A stretch of 64,000 bases of DNA from Paralcaligenes sp. KSB-10 (GCF_021266465.1 NZ_CP089848.1:3410001-3474000), one strand, 5' to 3'. Shown: positions 38,190 to 47,058, numbered from the stretch's first letter. Notes: generated by a model not told the origin, from the letters alone. Numbers and translations are program-made.

Positions 38190-38804
38190 CTAACATAGTG
38201 CGGCAATATTGATTGCACTTGCCCCACAAGTCCGCACCAGTCCTGGATCGTGACTGGCAAACAGCACAACACGATCCCGGGACCAGGTTTTGAACTGTTC
38301 GGCCAATACGGAGCAAGCCCGCACGTCCAACCCATTGCTGGGGCCATCCGCGATGACGACGGCCGGTTCGCCCAAGGCGGCGGCCGTCAGGAAAACCTTA
38401 CGGCGCGTACCCGTCGACATCTGTTCGAAGCGCTTGTCCAGATGCGGCTCCAGCCCCAGTTCGTAGGCCAGATCGAGCACGGCATCATCGAGTGTTGTGT
38501 TCTTTTCCAAGGCGACTTTCTCGAGCAATCCACGCCCCGTCTGCATGGGAAACGTCAAGCAATTGTCGGGCACATAGGCTATGCGGGCCTTGGCTTGCAG
38601 CGGCGACTGGGTTAGCGAATACCCGTCGATCCAGACGTCCCCGGCATCCGGCGCGACAACGCCCGCTATGATGCCCAGCAAGCTGGATTTGCCGGTGCTG
38701 TCTTCTTCGCATAGCGCCACACATCCAGGGGGGAATGTATGAGTCAGCCCCTGGAATATGAGATGGTCGTCATAGCGCTTGCTGAGATTGTCGATGCGTA
38801 GCAT
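38190..38804 (-). CDS. ABC ATPase with altered catalytic motifs, no membrane partner
   Basis: A 204-residue single ABC domain. The family fold is clear (MLRIDNLSKRYDDHLIFQGL, GIIAGVVAPDAGDVWIDG, H-loop SHD), but key motifs are changed. Walker A is EEDSTGKSS, where a Gly-rich loop is expected. The signature is MSTGTRR. In Walker B the catalytic Glu is Gly (ADGPSNGLD). It may bind but poorly hydrolyse ATP, or be decaying. No permease is adjacent. The start at 38804 lacks a clear ribosome site. It is 254 bases from the left end of the Tn7-like element. Confidence 0.65.
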   Translation of the reverse strand: MLRIDNLSKRYDDHLIFQGLTHTFPPGCVALCEEDSTGKSSLLGIIAGVVAPDAGDVWIDGYSLTQSPLQAKARIAYVPDNCLTFPMQTGRGLLEKVALEKNTTLDDAVLDLAYELGLEPHLDKRFEQMSTGTRRKVFLTAAALGEPAVVIADGPSNGLDVRACSVLAEQFKTWSRDRVVLFASHDPGLVRTCGASAINIAALC

Positions 38805-39057
38805 GTCGGGAAGTGTACGCAAGAATGCGGCGCGTGACCAGAGCTCGTACCAGACGAAGCTAGTTACAGCATCAAGGGGAACTATCGCTGACGTTTCTGA
38901 GTAACGGATGTAACCGGAGCATCGGCAATCCAGGCCACAAGCGCGACATGATAACCGCAAAGAAAGGCGCTGGTGGCGGCCTCGCGGAAACTCGCACCTA
39001 TTACCCGCAAAACGACTGCAATGCGGCCAGGCTTAAAAGGCGATGTTCCACACAACC

Positions 39058-39082
39058 TGTTGGTTTCCAGAAAAGTTGGCCA
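39058..39082 (+). repeat. left terminal inverted repeat of the Tn7-like element
   Basis: Begins TGTTGGTTTCC and ends AAAAGTTGGCCA. It differs from the right end at three of 25 positions. The TGT terminus is the Tn7 hallmark. The last 14 bases form the first of three TnsB-site-like repeats at this end. Confidence 0.88.
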
Positions 39083-39124
39083 TCGACCCTATTGATTTCC
39101 AAGGATTTTCCGCCATGTCTTTGC

Positions 39125-39160
39125 GGAAAACCTGGCCAAATGTACAGGAATAGTTGGCCA
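39125..39160 (+). repeat. two further TnsB-site-like repeats in the left end
   Basis: GGAAAACCTGGCCA (39125-39138) and GGAATAGTTGGCCA (39147-39160) repeat the AGAAAAGTTGGCCA of the left end (39069-39082) in the same orientation. Three spaced sites at the left end are like the spaced TnsB sites of Tn7. The remaining sequence to 39384 has no supportable gene. Confidence 0.7.
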
Positions 39161-39384
39161 ATTCTTTCTCTTACATCAGGCCTCGGAAAATTGAGCGTCG
39201 CAACAAGGTGCCGCTCTCAAGGGAGCGGTTGTTGGCTTTGCGTGATGTGGGGCGATTGAGGTTTAGTGTACCTGAACGTGGCAGGTGTTCAGCCGTCACG
39301 GTGCCTGAAACGCCAAGTCTGATAACCGCGTTTTCAAGGCAGGGGAATCATACTGATAAGCCGGAACGATCCGACTGCTTGGGA

Positions 39385-40170
39385 CTATGGGTTTCCGACC
39401 TTGGACTTTGCGAGCCAGGTCTCAATGATGAACAAGGCGACTGTTCCTGCGAGGTTTACGGCGAGCTGTGCATGCCGCGGCGCCGGTCGTACAGGCTTCT
39501 TTCCTTGCCCATGGGCGTCTCCGAGGCGATTCCGCATTGCGCCTAGGCCGTGAACGACTGAAGTCACGCCGCCGAGGATCTGTTTGAAGACGTCCTCGGT
39601 ATGCTGGTCCGGTGCGAGGTTCAGTTCCTTTGCAACTAGTTTGTAGAGATCCGGAAGGTCTGTCCTTCCTTTCTCATATTTCACGCCAGCTTCATCCAGG
39701 ACGTGCTTGCAAACGGTCTCGAGCAGAGTCCTGGCTGATGTGATCGCGCCCTCCGGATCTGATTCCCGCCGTTCGAGGGCCTTCGCCCAAACCGCTTGCA
39801 CGCTGCCTGTGTCGAAGCTCTTTAGCCCGTCGGAGATCGGCGCGTCTGAAGGCTTTGACGTCTTGCCTTCGAGCCGATCAAGTAAAGGAGCGAACGAGTT
39901 CCAGATGAGCTCGCGACGTTCGTGGTATGTACCCTTCTCATACTTGATGTAACCCCAGAACTGAGCGAGGTCTCGGCAAGTCCGTACAAAAACGGGCAAC
40001 AGCTCAGCAGCTTCTCGGTTGTCTAAAAGCGCCCGGCGCACGATCTGGTATTCCCGCTCATCGGCAGTGTCGCCTGTCGCGTGAGCGATGAGCAGGTTCT
40101 GGAGGTACTGTGCCTTCTCGAGATCAGTCCGGAGCTCGTCCATCGCGTGCCGATTTGAATTCATTGTCAC
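39385..40170 (-). CDS. abortive-infection C-terminal (Abi_C, HEPN-like) protein
   Basis: A 261-residue protein whose C-terminal half fits the Abi_C family (GAITSARTLLETVCKHVLDE, YEKGRTDLPDLYKLVAKEL, GGVTSVVHGLGAMRNRLGDAHG). The RNRLGDAH stretch (about 213-220) carries an R-x4-H motif, the hallmark of HEPN ribonucleases. The N-terminal half is helical and unrecognised. Abi proteins halt phage growth by killing or arresting the host. A GTG at 40170 (GGATCA upstream) or ATG 40164 starts it, 15 bases behind the PD-(D/E)XK gene, so the two probably form one operon or toxin/partner pair. Confidence 0.8.
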   Translation of the reverse strand: MTMNSNRHAMDELRTDLEKAQYLQNLLIAHATGDTADEREYQIVRRALLDNREAAELLPVFVRTCRDLAQFWGYIKYEKGTYHERRELIWNSFAPLLDRLEGKTSKPSDAPISDGLKSFDTGSVQAVWAKALERRESDPEGAITSARTLLETVCKHVLDEAGVKYEKGRTDLPDLYKLVAKELNLAPDQHTEDVFKQILGGVTSVVHGLGAMRNRLGDAHGQGKKPVRPAPRHAQLAVNLAGTVALFIIETWLAKSKVGNP

Positions 40171-40185
40171 TGATCCGTCGGTGGC

Positions 40186-41076
40186 TTATTCGCCAGGCTC
40201 CCCGTACGCTTCCTGGATGAGGCTGCGGATGAGGGCCTCATGCTTCGAGACGTCGTTCTTGTTGACTATGCGGATCCGGTAGCGTCCGTGCTTCGCGTCG
40301 TATTCGAAGTCGAGTCCGGCCTCTTCCAATTGCGCCTGAGTGGCTTCGTCCTTATCGAGCTTGGGCTGGAACCACACCCAGTCCTTCAACGGCCGGAAGG
40401 TGACGAAGTTCTTGGGCTGTCCGTCCTTCGCCAAGCCGATGTAGAACTTGTTGTACTTGAGGGAAAGATCCGGTCCGAGGGCAGAGACAATGCCAAATAA
40501 GTTGTCGGTGATCAAAAGGGTCTGCTTGGTGGCACGCTTCTCCCAGTACGACCGATCGGTCACATCGGCGACCGCTTCGTCTTCCTCGACGAGCCCGAGA
40601 CGCATCTCGTTGAGGACGGTCGTGAATACTAGGGAAATGTTTCCCCCAAAACGGAAGGCCCGCATTTGGATCGCGACTATCGGGATGAAGCCATTGAACA
40701 GACTGACAACGTTCAGAAAGCGGCTCGTGATGTCCTCTGCGACGATGACGGCGATGTGGTCGTACTGCGGATAGCGCTTGCGCTCGATGTCCCAGTACTC
40801 GATCGTCCGGATGATATGGGACTCGTCTGACTTGCCAAGCTGGACCTCGATTTCGTACCGCCGGTTTGATTCGGCGTCCTGGCAAAGGATGTCCAGGCGG
40901 CCTGCCTTCGGGTGGATGCGTTCCTTGTCTTTGAGGACGAGGTCGCCGAGTCCGAGAATGGGAGGGTCTTCGGCAATCCGCTCCTGGACCCACTTTTCGC
41001 TGTACTCGGGGTGGTCTTTCAGAAAGATGCGCTCCGGCTTTTCGTACTTGAGGCTAACCATTTGTGGGATGTTCAT
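40186..41076 (-). CDS. predicted PD-(D/E)XK-fold protein behind tniQ
   Basis: A 296-residue protein. The segment GRLDILCQDAESNRRYEIEVQLGKSDESHIIRTIEYWD (from about residue 59) has an Asp (62) followed by a strand with E-x-Q (77-79), a known variant of the PD-(D/E)XK site. The C-terminal half (WVWFQPKLDKDEATQAQLEEAGLDFEYD) resembles DUF5655-like modules. The start is ATG 41076 (AAAGG directly before it) or ATG 41061. It lies 31 bases behind tniQ on the same strand, where tnsE sits in Tn7, and 15 bases before the Abi_C gene. Nuclease function is inferred only. Confidence 0.62.
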   Translation of the reverse strand: MNIPQMVSLKYEKPERIFLKDHPEYSEKWVQERIAEDPPILGLGDLVLKDKERIHPKAGRLDILCQDAESNRRYEIEVQLGKSDESHIIRTIEYWDIERKRYPQYDHIAVIVAEDITSRFLNVVSLFNGFIPIVAIQMRAFRFGGNISLVFTTVLNEMRLGLVEEDEAVADVTDRSYWEKRATKQTLLITDNLFGIVSALGPDLSLKYNKFYIGLAKDGQPKNFVTFRPLKDWVWFQPKLDKDEATQAQLEEAGLDFEYDAKHGRYRIRIVNKNDVSKHEALIRSLIQEAYGEPGE

Positions 41077-41107
41077 CCTTTGCAATTGTTACAGAGATTC
41101 TACATGG

Positions 41108-42985
41108 TTATGAGAGGGCCAATTCTTCGAACTGGTGTACAGGTAGCTCACCGTCAAGCAGGTTCAGCTGCGGCTGGTACAGTCTGCGCACCAAGATTTG
41201 TGTGAGTTCGACCAGGCCTCCTCGTGTCACGCCAGGGGACACGACCTGCGCACCGATGATCGGGACGCCGAGCCTGTGTAGCTTGTCGCTTAGCGCTTTT
41301 GGGGATGTCTCCAGCTGACGGGCGAGTTCGCTTACGACTTTGTAGCGCCTCATGAATTCGTGGACGGCCTGCATGCCGATCCAATAAACCACTCGGCCCC
41401 GGGTCTCCTTGGGTTCTCCCGCAAGATGGCCCGATTTCACCCAGTGGCGGATGGTCTCCGGCTTCCAGCCCGTGATGCGCGCCAGCTGCTCTGCGGTCAT
41501 GAGCGTGACGGCCTGGGAATTCCCGATGATATGGGCGAGATCCTCCCGATCGAACTGGAGTTGACCAAGGTGGGTGACTGCGCCGGCATTGATGGGTTGC
41601 AGGGTCCCTTGAGCAATGTGCTCAAAGATCTCATCAATGGCAGGCCTGCTCGTGGAGATGCGTCGATTGATGTCATTCAACGAAATCGTCTGCGTGGCTG
41701 TTTTATCTGGTTCGGTCAGGCCGAGCAGGAACGATTCCACCGCCTGCACGTCCGCCACGTCATACGGCCTGTGGACGTTCAGATCCCAGTCTGGCCTCGA
41801 TCGCCGGGGTAGCAGACCCACGCGGGTGAATTGTTTGAGAACCGATTCGTTGAGCCCAGTGCGCTTGAGTACCTCCAATTGATTGAGTGCCGTCCCTAGG
41901 TATTGCCTGAATGAGGCACATTGCTCCTGTGTCACAGTGTTGAAGGTGTTGGCCTTCAGGCCGCTGGCGCCAGGCATGTTTGAGAGCATGGCCCGCAGGC
42001 GCTCAGACTTTACGCCCAGAGTCTTTGCCGCTTCGGTGATGCTCAGGTGGTGCGCAGGCGCCAACTCGTAGATCCAGGGGTTTTTTGAGTCGTGCCCATC
42101 AAAATTTTCAGCCACGCACTGGGCGAATACGGCCCGCAGCTCTGGGTATGCCCCTTCGGTAAGTGCCCGAAAGGCTCGAAACCAGGGGCCCAGGCGGCTT
42201 GCCAGCCCGGCCTTGGTCTTGTCCGCCGTCTCGAGTCTGCGCTTCACATCCTCGTGAAAGGCCCGCGGAAAGCCAGCGAGGCAAGTGCAGGCGTCCTTCA
42301 GGAACGTAGCACCCTGCTCAACGGAATGGAATTTGCCGGTTTTCCGGGATTGGTACGTCGGCCCGGTATCCTGGCTGCTGTAGTTGCCGAACATGAAGAT
42401 CAGATCATCGAAGGATTTCCAGTCGGTGTCCTTGGTGTTGCCGAGAGTGGGCCAGCCTGGCTCTTCGTGGCTCTCGCCCGAGATATGTGCCGAGACCCAG
42501 ATCTCCGACGGTTGCGCCAGCCGTGGTTTGATCGAGGCGAGCTCCTGGCCGCAACTGCAGAAGAATGCGTTGGTGCGCCCATGGTCGATGGTCTGGTCGC
42601 AGCTTGGGCAGGTGTCAACCAGCTTGCAGCGGTGCTTTGCACAGGCAGTCACCAGGCCGTGGCGCCAGCCGCGTTTGAAGTGGCCATCCTCGCGCAGGCA
42701 GTGGGGGCAGAGGGGGTTACTCGCCAGACGTGCGAATTTTTCGCGCAGGGAGCGGTGGGCCGGCGTCGGGCTCACCATTGCGCCGCGAAGCACATTGGCG
42801 GGCTGCATCGTGAAGGATGCGAGCAATTCGACGCTTTTGTTGAGCGCCGCATTGTTCGAACCGATTTTCAGATGACCGATGAGCCCCGCGATGCCGGGGA
42901 CGGACTCCGAGGTGGCAAGCCGCAACAGGTAGCAGGCGAGGGATTCGTCGGGGTAGATGGGCAGGATGTTGAAAACGGTGTTCAT
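41108..42985 (-). CDS. tniQ: TniQ/TnsD-family target-site selector
   Basis: A 625-residue protein, longer than most TniQ and similar in scale to TnsD. The TniQ domain is at the N-terminus (NILPIYPDESLACYLLRLA), followed by zinc-binding pairs CPHC (93-96), ACAKHRC (115-120), CPSC (126-129) and CSC (143-145). The C-terminal 300 residues contain several helix-turn-helix-like segments, for example LSITEAAKTLGVKSERLRAML, MTAEQLARITGWKPETIRHWV and VSELARQLETSPKALSDKL, fit for reading a specific DNA site. TnsD-type proteins bind the attachment gene and recruit TnsC. Given the insertion position, the expected target is the 3' end of gyrB. ATGA overlap with tnsC shows coupled translation. Confidence 0.9.
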   Translation of the reverse strand: MNTVFNILPIYPDESLACYLLRLATSESVPGIAGLIGHLKIGSNNAALNKSVELLASFTMQPANVLRGAMVSPTPAHRSLREKFARLASNPLCPHCLREDGHFKRGWRHGLVTACAKHRCKLVDTCPSCDQTIDHGRTNAFFCSCGQELASIKPRLAQPSEIWVSAHISGESHEEPGWPTLGNTKDTDWKSFDDLIFMFGNYSSQDTGPTYQSRKTGKFHSVEQGATFLKDACTCLAGFPRAFHEDVKRRLETADKTKAGLASRLGPWFRAFRALTEGAYPELRAVFAQCVAENFDGHDSKNPWIYELAPAHHLSITEAAKTLGVKSERLRAMLSNMPGASGLKANTFNTVTQEQCASFRQYLGTALNQLEVLKRTGLNESVLKQFTRVGLLPRRSRPDWDLNVHRPYDVADVQAVESFLLGLTEPDKTATQTISLNDINRRISTSRPAIDEIFEHIAQGTLQPINAGAVTHLGQLQFDREDLAHIIGNSQAVTLMTAEQLARITGWKPETIRHWVKSGHLAGEPKETRGRVVYWIGMQAVHEFMRRYKVVSELARQLETSPKALSDKLHRLGVPIIGAQVVSPGVTRGGLVELTQILVRRLYQPQLNLLDGELPVHQFEELALS

Positions 42986-44001
42986 GATGGGGTGGTTACA
43001 ACGAGGGCTTGGGCGCCGATGAAGCGCTGCAGACCGTGCTCGGTCATGACGAGCTGCCAGGCTTGGCTCAGCATGGCGGGCGTGATGTCGGCATCGGACG
43101 TGAAGGGATTGAAGGGATATTCGGCGTCACGGGAGCTGCGCTCGAAGGCGGTGACCAGGTGCTGATGGGTCAGGTACTGGGACTGCGCATCCTGCTCGAG
43201 CGCATTGGCCATGCCCCGCATGAAATGGATTACAAAGCCAAAACACCCACCGCCAAGAAGGTACGCAGCCTGGATAAAACGCATGAGATCGGGGGCATAG
43301 CCCTCTGGCATTGCGGCTGTGACCGCCTCGTGGACGGCAAGTACCGCACAGGCAAACTGCTCACGTTGTGCGGTGACTGACCAGTTGTACGGCAGGAAGT
43401 ACACCGGCTTGTCGCAGCGCCCCCGCAGTTGCGGATTCTGTTCGCGCAGGTAGGCACTGATGGGGATCCCGCTGAAGACAAAGCTCACCTCCGCGTTTTC
43501 CTCGATCAGGCCTTTGACGAAGTCCGACGCGGCCCGCACAGCGGTTTTGCGGCCTTCATCCACCATGTGCTGGGTCTCGTCAAAGATCGCGACCTTCACC
43601 CCGGTGCTGAGTAGCCGCTGACGCACACGGTTTCTGAGCTCGTCGATCTTGACCGAGACAGGGTATGGTTCGCCCATCGTGCGCAGGATTGTGCCCAGGA
43701 TGGAACCGGCGGTGCCGCCTTCGGGGATGCGCACATACAGAAGGTCCTTGCGCCGACCGTCTGCCTCTTGTCGCGTCTTGCCGAATTCCAAGTCGAGTGC
43801 CTCCAAGATGCGCGTTTTGCCAATCCGTGCAGGCCCAAGGAACATCAGGACTTCCCGTGTGCTCGCATCGGAGTGCAATTTGCTGATCACCAGGGATCGC
43901 AGCCAGTTGTAGTGGTGTTCGTAGCTGTGGTGGAAGAAGTCCTCCTGTACACAGGCCCGAAGCGACCGTACCCGTGCCGCCTTGTCGCGTGAAATCATCA
44001 T
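42982..44001 (-). CDS. tnsC: TnsC/TniB-like AAA+ transposition regulator
   Basis: A 339-residue AAA+ ATPase with Walker A GPARIGKT (56-63), Walker B VAIFDETQH (138-145; Asp141, Glu142) and sensor region SFVFSGIP. TnsC/TniB proteins assemble on DNA, receive the target signal from TniQ and activate the TnsAB transposase. Size is nearer TniB than the 555-residue TnsC of Tn7. It overlaps tnsB upstream and tniQ downstream through ATGA junctions, so the operon is translationally linked. Confidence 0.9.
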   Translation of the reverse strand: MMISRDKAARVRSLRACVQEDFFHHSYEHHYNWLRSLVISKLHSDASTREVLMFLGPARIGKTRILEALDLEFGKTRQEADGRRKDLLYVRIPEGGTAGSILGTILRTMGEPYPVSVKIDELRNRVRQRLLSTGVKVAIFDETQHMVDEGRKTAVRAASDFVKGLIEENAEVSFVFSGIPISAYLREQNPQLRGRCDKPVYFLPYNWSVTAQREQFACAVLAVHEAVTAAMPEGYAPDLMRFIQAAYLLGGGCFGFVIHFMRGMANALEQDAQSQYLTHQHLVTAFERSSRDAEYPFNPFTSDADITPAMLSQAWQLVMTEHGLQRFIGAQALVVTTPS

Positions 44002-46022
44002 TTGGCGGGCCTCCCGATTCGGCGCACGGACTTGAGCTTGGTCATGTCCAGCTCGCCTGGCGCGGGCTGTGCGTGCTCGAGTTGCGGGGTGGCCATGAGC
44101 TCTGTTTCCTTCAATGCGGGCTGCTTGGCTGACGTCTTGGCCTGTGAGATAAAGGTTGTGCTCACGCGCTTGGCCTTCTTGTCGCGCCGACTCACGGCTT
44201 TGGCTTTGCGCTCCAGGTCTTCAACCACCCCCATCACGCGGATGCGGAAGGCGCGTACGATGGCGGCCGACGTTTCCGACTTGAATTCTGCGCGTGCGAA
44301 ATCGCGCGCCTCCTTGAAGTGCGCAAAAGTCATGGCGTGTGGCAGCGAATATTTCAGGTCTGCCGGGAAGCGATGTTTGGTGAGTGGGTGCACGACGTGG
44401 ATGGTGCGCACATCCAGTGGATCCACAAAAATGGTGAGTTTGTCTGGCACGACCAGAGACTGGGTACTGATGCCGATCTGCTGGTGCAGGAGCCTTAACT
44501 CGGGACTGGAGTAGTGCAGGGTCTCGAACTCGATGCCGTATTTTTGGAGCGTGCGCTCGTAGCGCACCATACGCGCGAGCCGGAAGGACTCCTCAGCGAT
44601 GGGGGGAGCGGGGGTGAACTGCTGAAGCTTGGTCTGCATTCGCTGTGCGGGCGTGAGGCCCGAGGTCTCGCCCAGCAGGCAGGTTGTGAGCTCGTGGCGG
44701 CTGAGCTCGCGCAGTGCGTAATCATCGAAAATGAAGGCGTTCACGAAATCGCGCAACTGATCGACGGTGATGCAGGCGTCGCGCGAGGCTTGCTTGAGAT
44801 CTGGTTCGCCAGGCGAGGCGCGGTTCACGGTGGATCCAGGCAAACTTCCAACGAAAGCCTTCAGGGCGCCGACAGCGCGCTCCACGAACGGCTTTCTGTA
44901 TGGGGAGTACGAGGGCGCAAAGGTGACTTTTACGCCCAGATCGGCAAGCTGGGTGAAAGATGCGTTGCGGAATTCGCTGCCGTTATCGACCACAACTTCG
45001 GTGATGGCACCGCACACCTGCATGCGGTTCTGGATTCCCGCGCGCTCGAACTGCGCGTCATCCAGGCCATAGCAGGCCCGCTGGACTGTCTGCAGAGCGT
45101 CCATGCCGTTGGGCGGTGCGGTGAAGACTTCGGCGGCAAGCAAGTGGCCTGTGGCGATATCGATCGCGAGCGCTGCCCAGGCCTCCACCTCTGTACGGTT
45201 GCTCTCGCTTAGGATGGGCAAAATCGGGAGCTTGGCGTAGTCCATCTCCACGCGCTCAAACGGCTGCTCGACGATGTAGCTCTCCACGCCGAAGCTCACG
45301 ATGGCGCGCCGTAACTTAGGTTCAAATTTGTTGGCGTGGCGGATGACCCAGGGCGTCTCCAGGAGAAGCCTGCGCACTTGGTGGTACCCGATGTGCTCAC
45401 CGGGCTGGGCGTTTGGCTTGTGCGAGAGTCGCAGATTGGCCTTGGTGCACAGGTCCTTGATCGTGAGCCGTGATTTTTCGCTGTTGTCGTAGATGACCTT
45501 GCGGATCAGCTCGTCATGGGCCGTGCTGTATTCGGCGCGGGTGCGGCCCTTGCGTGCGTGCGCTGGCGCGAGCGCCTTCTCGCTCCCTTTGCAGTACGCG
45601 CTGTACCAGCGGCGAACCGTGCGGGCGCTGAAGACTTTACCCCGTAGCGCTTCGGGTACCGGGATGGCCTGGGCTGACATCGCATAGGCTTCAGCGGCAT
45701 CATGTCCGCAGCCCAGCAGCCGCTCGACTTCGGTCACAACCTGCAGGCGGTAACGGTATTCCGCCTTGGAGTGTTCGGAGAGCACGGCGTCGGAGAGCAG
45801 CCGAACGTGGGCCTCTGGACTATGGCCATTGAAGCCGGAATAGGTCAGTTCGCCCTTCCGCACCTGACCGTACAGATGGTTGAGCTCAACATATGTGCGC
45901 TCGCCGGTCTTCGTATTCTGCAGGACGATCTGGTTGATGGCGCGGTTGATGTCGGCAACGAAGAATTTTTGATCGCGACCCTCGAAGACATGGCCCGCCT
46001 TTAGTTCTGTGAGGTCATACAT
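43998..46022 (-). CDS. tnsB: TnsB-like DDE transposase
   Basis: A 674-residue Mu/TnsB-type integrase. An N-terminal region of helix-turn-helix modules (about 70-230) precedes the rve core. The catalytic triad is Asp261 (RVEMDYAKLP), Asp346 (VVVDNGSEFRN) and Glu381 (SPYRKPFVERAVG), with the normal DD35E spacing. A Mu-type C-terminal beta domain follows and the last residues are basic (KSVRRIGRPAK), where TnsB contacts TnsC. It cuts the 3' ends and joins them to target DNA, binding the repeats in the element ends. It overlaps tnsA by 8 bases. Confidence 0.93.
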   Translation of the reverse strand: MYDLTELKAGHVFEGRDQKFFVADINRAINQIVLQNTKTGERTYVELNHLYGQVRKGELTYSGFNGHSPEAHVRLLSDAVLSEHSKAEYRYRLQVVTEVERLLGCGHDAAEAYAMSAQAIPVPEALRGKVFSARTVRRWYSAYCKGSEKALAPAHARKGRTRAEYSTAHDELIRKVIYDNSEKSRLTIKDLCTKANLRLSHKPNAQPGEHIGYHQVRRLLLETPWVIRHANKFEPKLRRAIVSFGVESYIVEQPFERVEMDYAKLPILPILSESNRTEVEAWAALAIDIATGHLLAAEVFTAPPNGMDALQTVQRACYGLDDAQFERAGIQNRMQVCGAITEVVVDNGSEFRNASFTQLADLGVKVTFAPSYSPYRKPFVERAVGALKAFVGSLPGSTVNRASPGEPDLKQASRDACITVDQLRDFVNAFIFDDYALRELSRHELTTCLLGETSGLTPAQRMQTKLQQFTPAPPIAEESFRLARMVRYERTLQKYGIEFETLHYSSPELRLLHQQIGISTQSLVVPDKLTIFVDPLDVRTIHVVHPLTKHRFPADLKYSLPHAMTFAHFKEARDFARAEFKSETSAAIVRAFRIRVMGVVEDLERKAKAVSRRDKKAKRVSTTFISQAKTSAKQPALKETELMATPQLEHAQPAPGELDMTKLKSVRRIGRPAK

Positions 46023-46869
46023 GGGCCTGCTCCCATGTGCGATTTCTCATGCCAAGGAGCGCAGCGCGAAAGGGCGTGACGGTGGCCGCCTCGGCGTGGC
46101 CAGGCGGCGGGACGGCGCAGATGGTAGAGTTCGGGCCAAGTGCCGCAGTCGTGAGATCGCAGCTTGCGAGTTCATCGATGAGCAGGTGCCAGACCGCCCA
46201 GGCGGTGGTGCCGACCGACTCGGCGAGCTCGAGGATGGTGCTCTCGCCCCGATCGCTCAGATGGGTGAGCCAGTGCTCACGGTGATGCAGGTAGTCGAGA
46301 TAATCGGGGCTGACCGTGCCCATGGCATCCTGGCGGCGCAGCTTTGTCGCGTGCAGCTTGTAGATGTTCGAAGCAAAGGGCGAGCGGTAGAGATTGCGGA
46401 CATTTGCCTCATACAGGCCGAAGCGCGCGCCGACCGATTCGAGGAGCTGCTGCGTGCAGCGCAGCTTGTGGGCGTACTCATCCTGGTGATCAGGCACCCA
46501 TTGAGCATCCTTCGCCTCGATGAGCTCGATGGTGGTGCCAACCGCCACCTTCCATGTCACGCGCAGATCCGGCGTGTAAAACACACCCTTCAGACCTGCA
46601 CGTTTCAACTCGGTGCGATGCTCCTGAAGCGCCTCATGTGTGAGGAGCAATCGTTCGTGCGCGATATCAATGGTGCAAGGCTGGTATTGGATCTCCGTCA
46701 CATCGTTGGAGAGATCCAAGAGCTTCGCAAGGAGTACCTCCAGGGCGCTCTCTACAGTCAGCAGGGCGTCGTTTTTCTCCAGGCGCAGGAAGGTGGTTTG
46801 CCGTAGGGCGCCGCGGCGTCCCACTTGGCGAGGGGCGCCCAGCGGATTGATTCGGGTTCTATAAGCCAT
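46015..46869 (-). CDS. tnsA: TnsA-like 5'-end endonuclease
   Basis: A 284-residue protein with the TnsA PD-(D/E)XK layout: acidic residue in TVESALE (Glu40 or Glu44), Asp101 in FYTPDLRV and the Glu-x-Lys pair in LIEAKD (Glu118, Lys120). The C-terminal half has a winged-helix-like domain (about 200-270). TnsA cleaves the 5' strands so the element is excised cleanly; without it, related transposons make cointegrates. It is the first gene of the tns operon. Its promoter must lie in 46870-47101, shared with the divergent DUF6471 gene. Confidence 0.88.
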   Translation of the reverse strand: MAYRTRINPLGAPRQVGRRGALRQTTFLRLEKNDALLTVESALEVLLAKLLDLSNDVTEIQYQPCTIDIAHERLLLTHEALQEHRTELKRAGLKGVFYTPDLRVTWKVAVGTTIELIEAKDAQWVPDHQDEYAHKLRCTQQLLESVGARFGLYEANVRNLYRSPFASNIYKLHATKLRRQDAMGTVSPDYLDYLHHREHWLTHLSDRGESTILELAESVGTTAWAVWHLLIDELASCDLTTAALGPNSTICAVPPPGHAEAATVTPFRAALLGMRNRTWEQAHV

Positions 46870-47024
46870 GGGCCGCTCCGTCGAACAGGCCCTGCGGCGT
46901 GTGTGATGTGGGCGGTGGGTACGCCTGATGATGTGGTGCTTTGCGATGTGGATTCACGAAAAACTCATTGAGTTTGCTGCTGGTTTTTCGTATAGGCAGC
47001 CGAATCCACAAGATTTCTGTGATA

Positions 47025-47058
47025 CCAATTATGATTGGGGGAGCCGCATTATGATTGG
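47025..47058. promoter_or_regulatory. operator-like direct repeats between tnsA and the DUF6471 gene
   Basis: ATTATGATTGG occurs at 47028-47038 and again at 47048-47058, exactly 20 bp apart, which is about two helical turns. The first copy is also part of a small dyad, CCAATTATGATTGG (47025-47038). They lie in the 232-base divergent region between tnsA and the small HTH-like gene. Confidence 0.55.

Noticed and set aside
43998-46022. Tn5053/Tn402-type (TniA/TniB/TniQ) mercury-type element
   Set aside because: A TnsA endonuclease gene precedes tnsB, and the ends are Tn7-like; there is no resolvase or res site.
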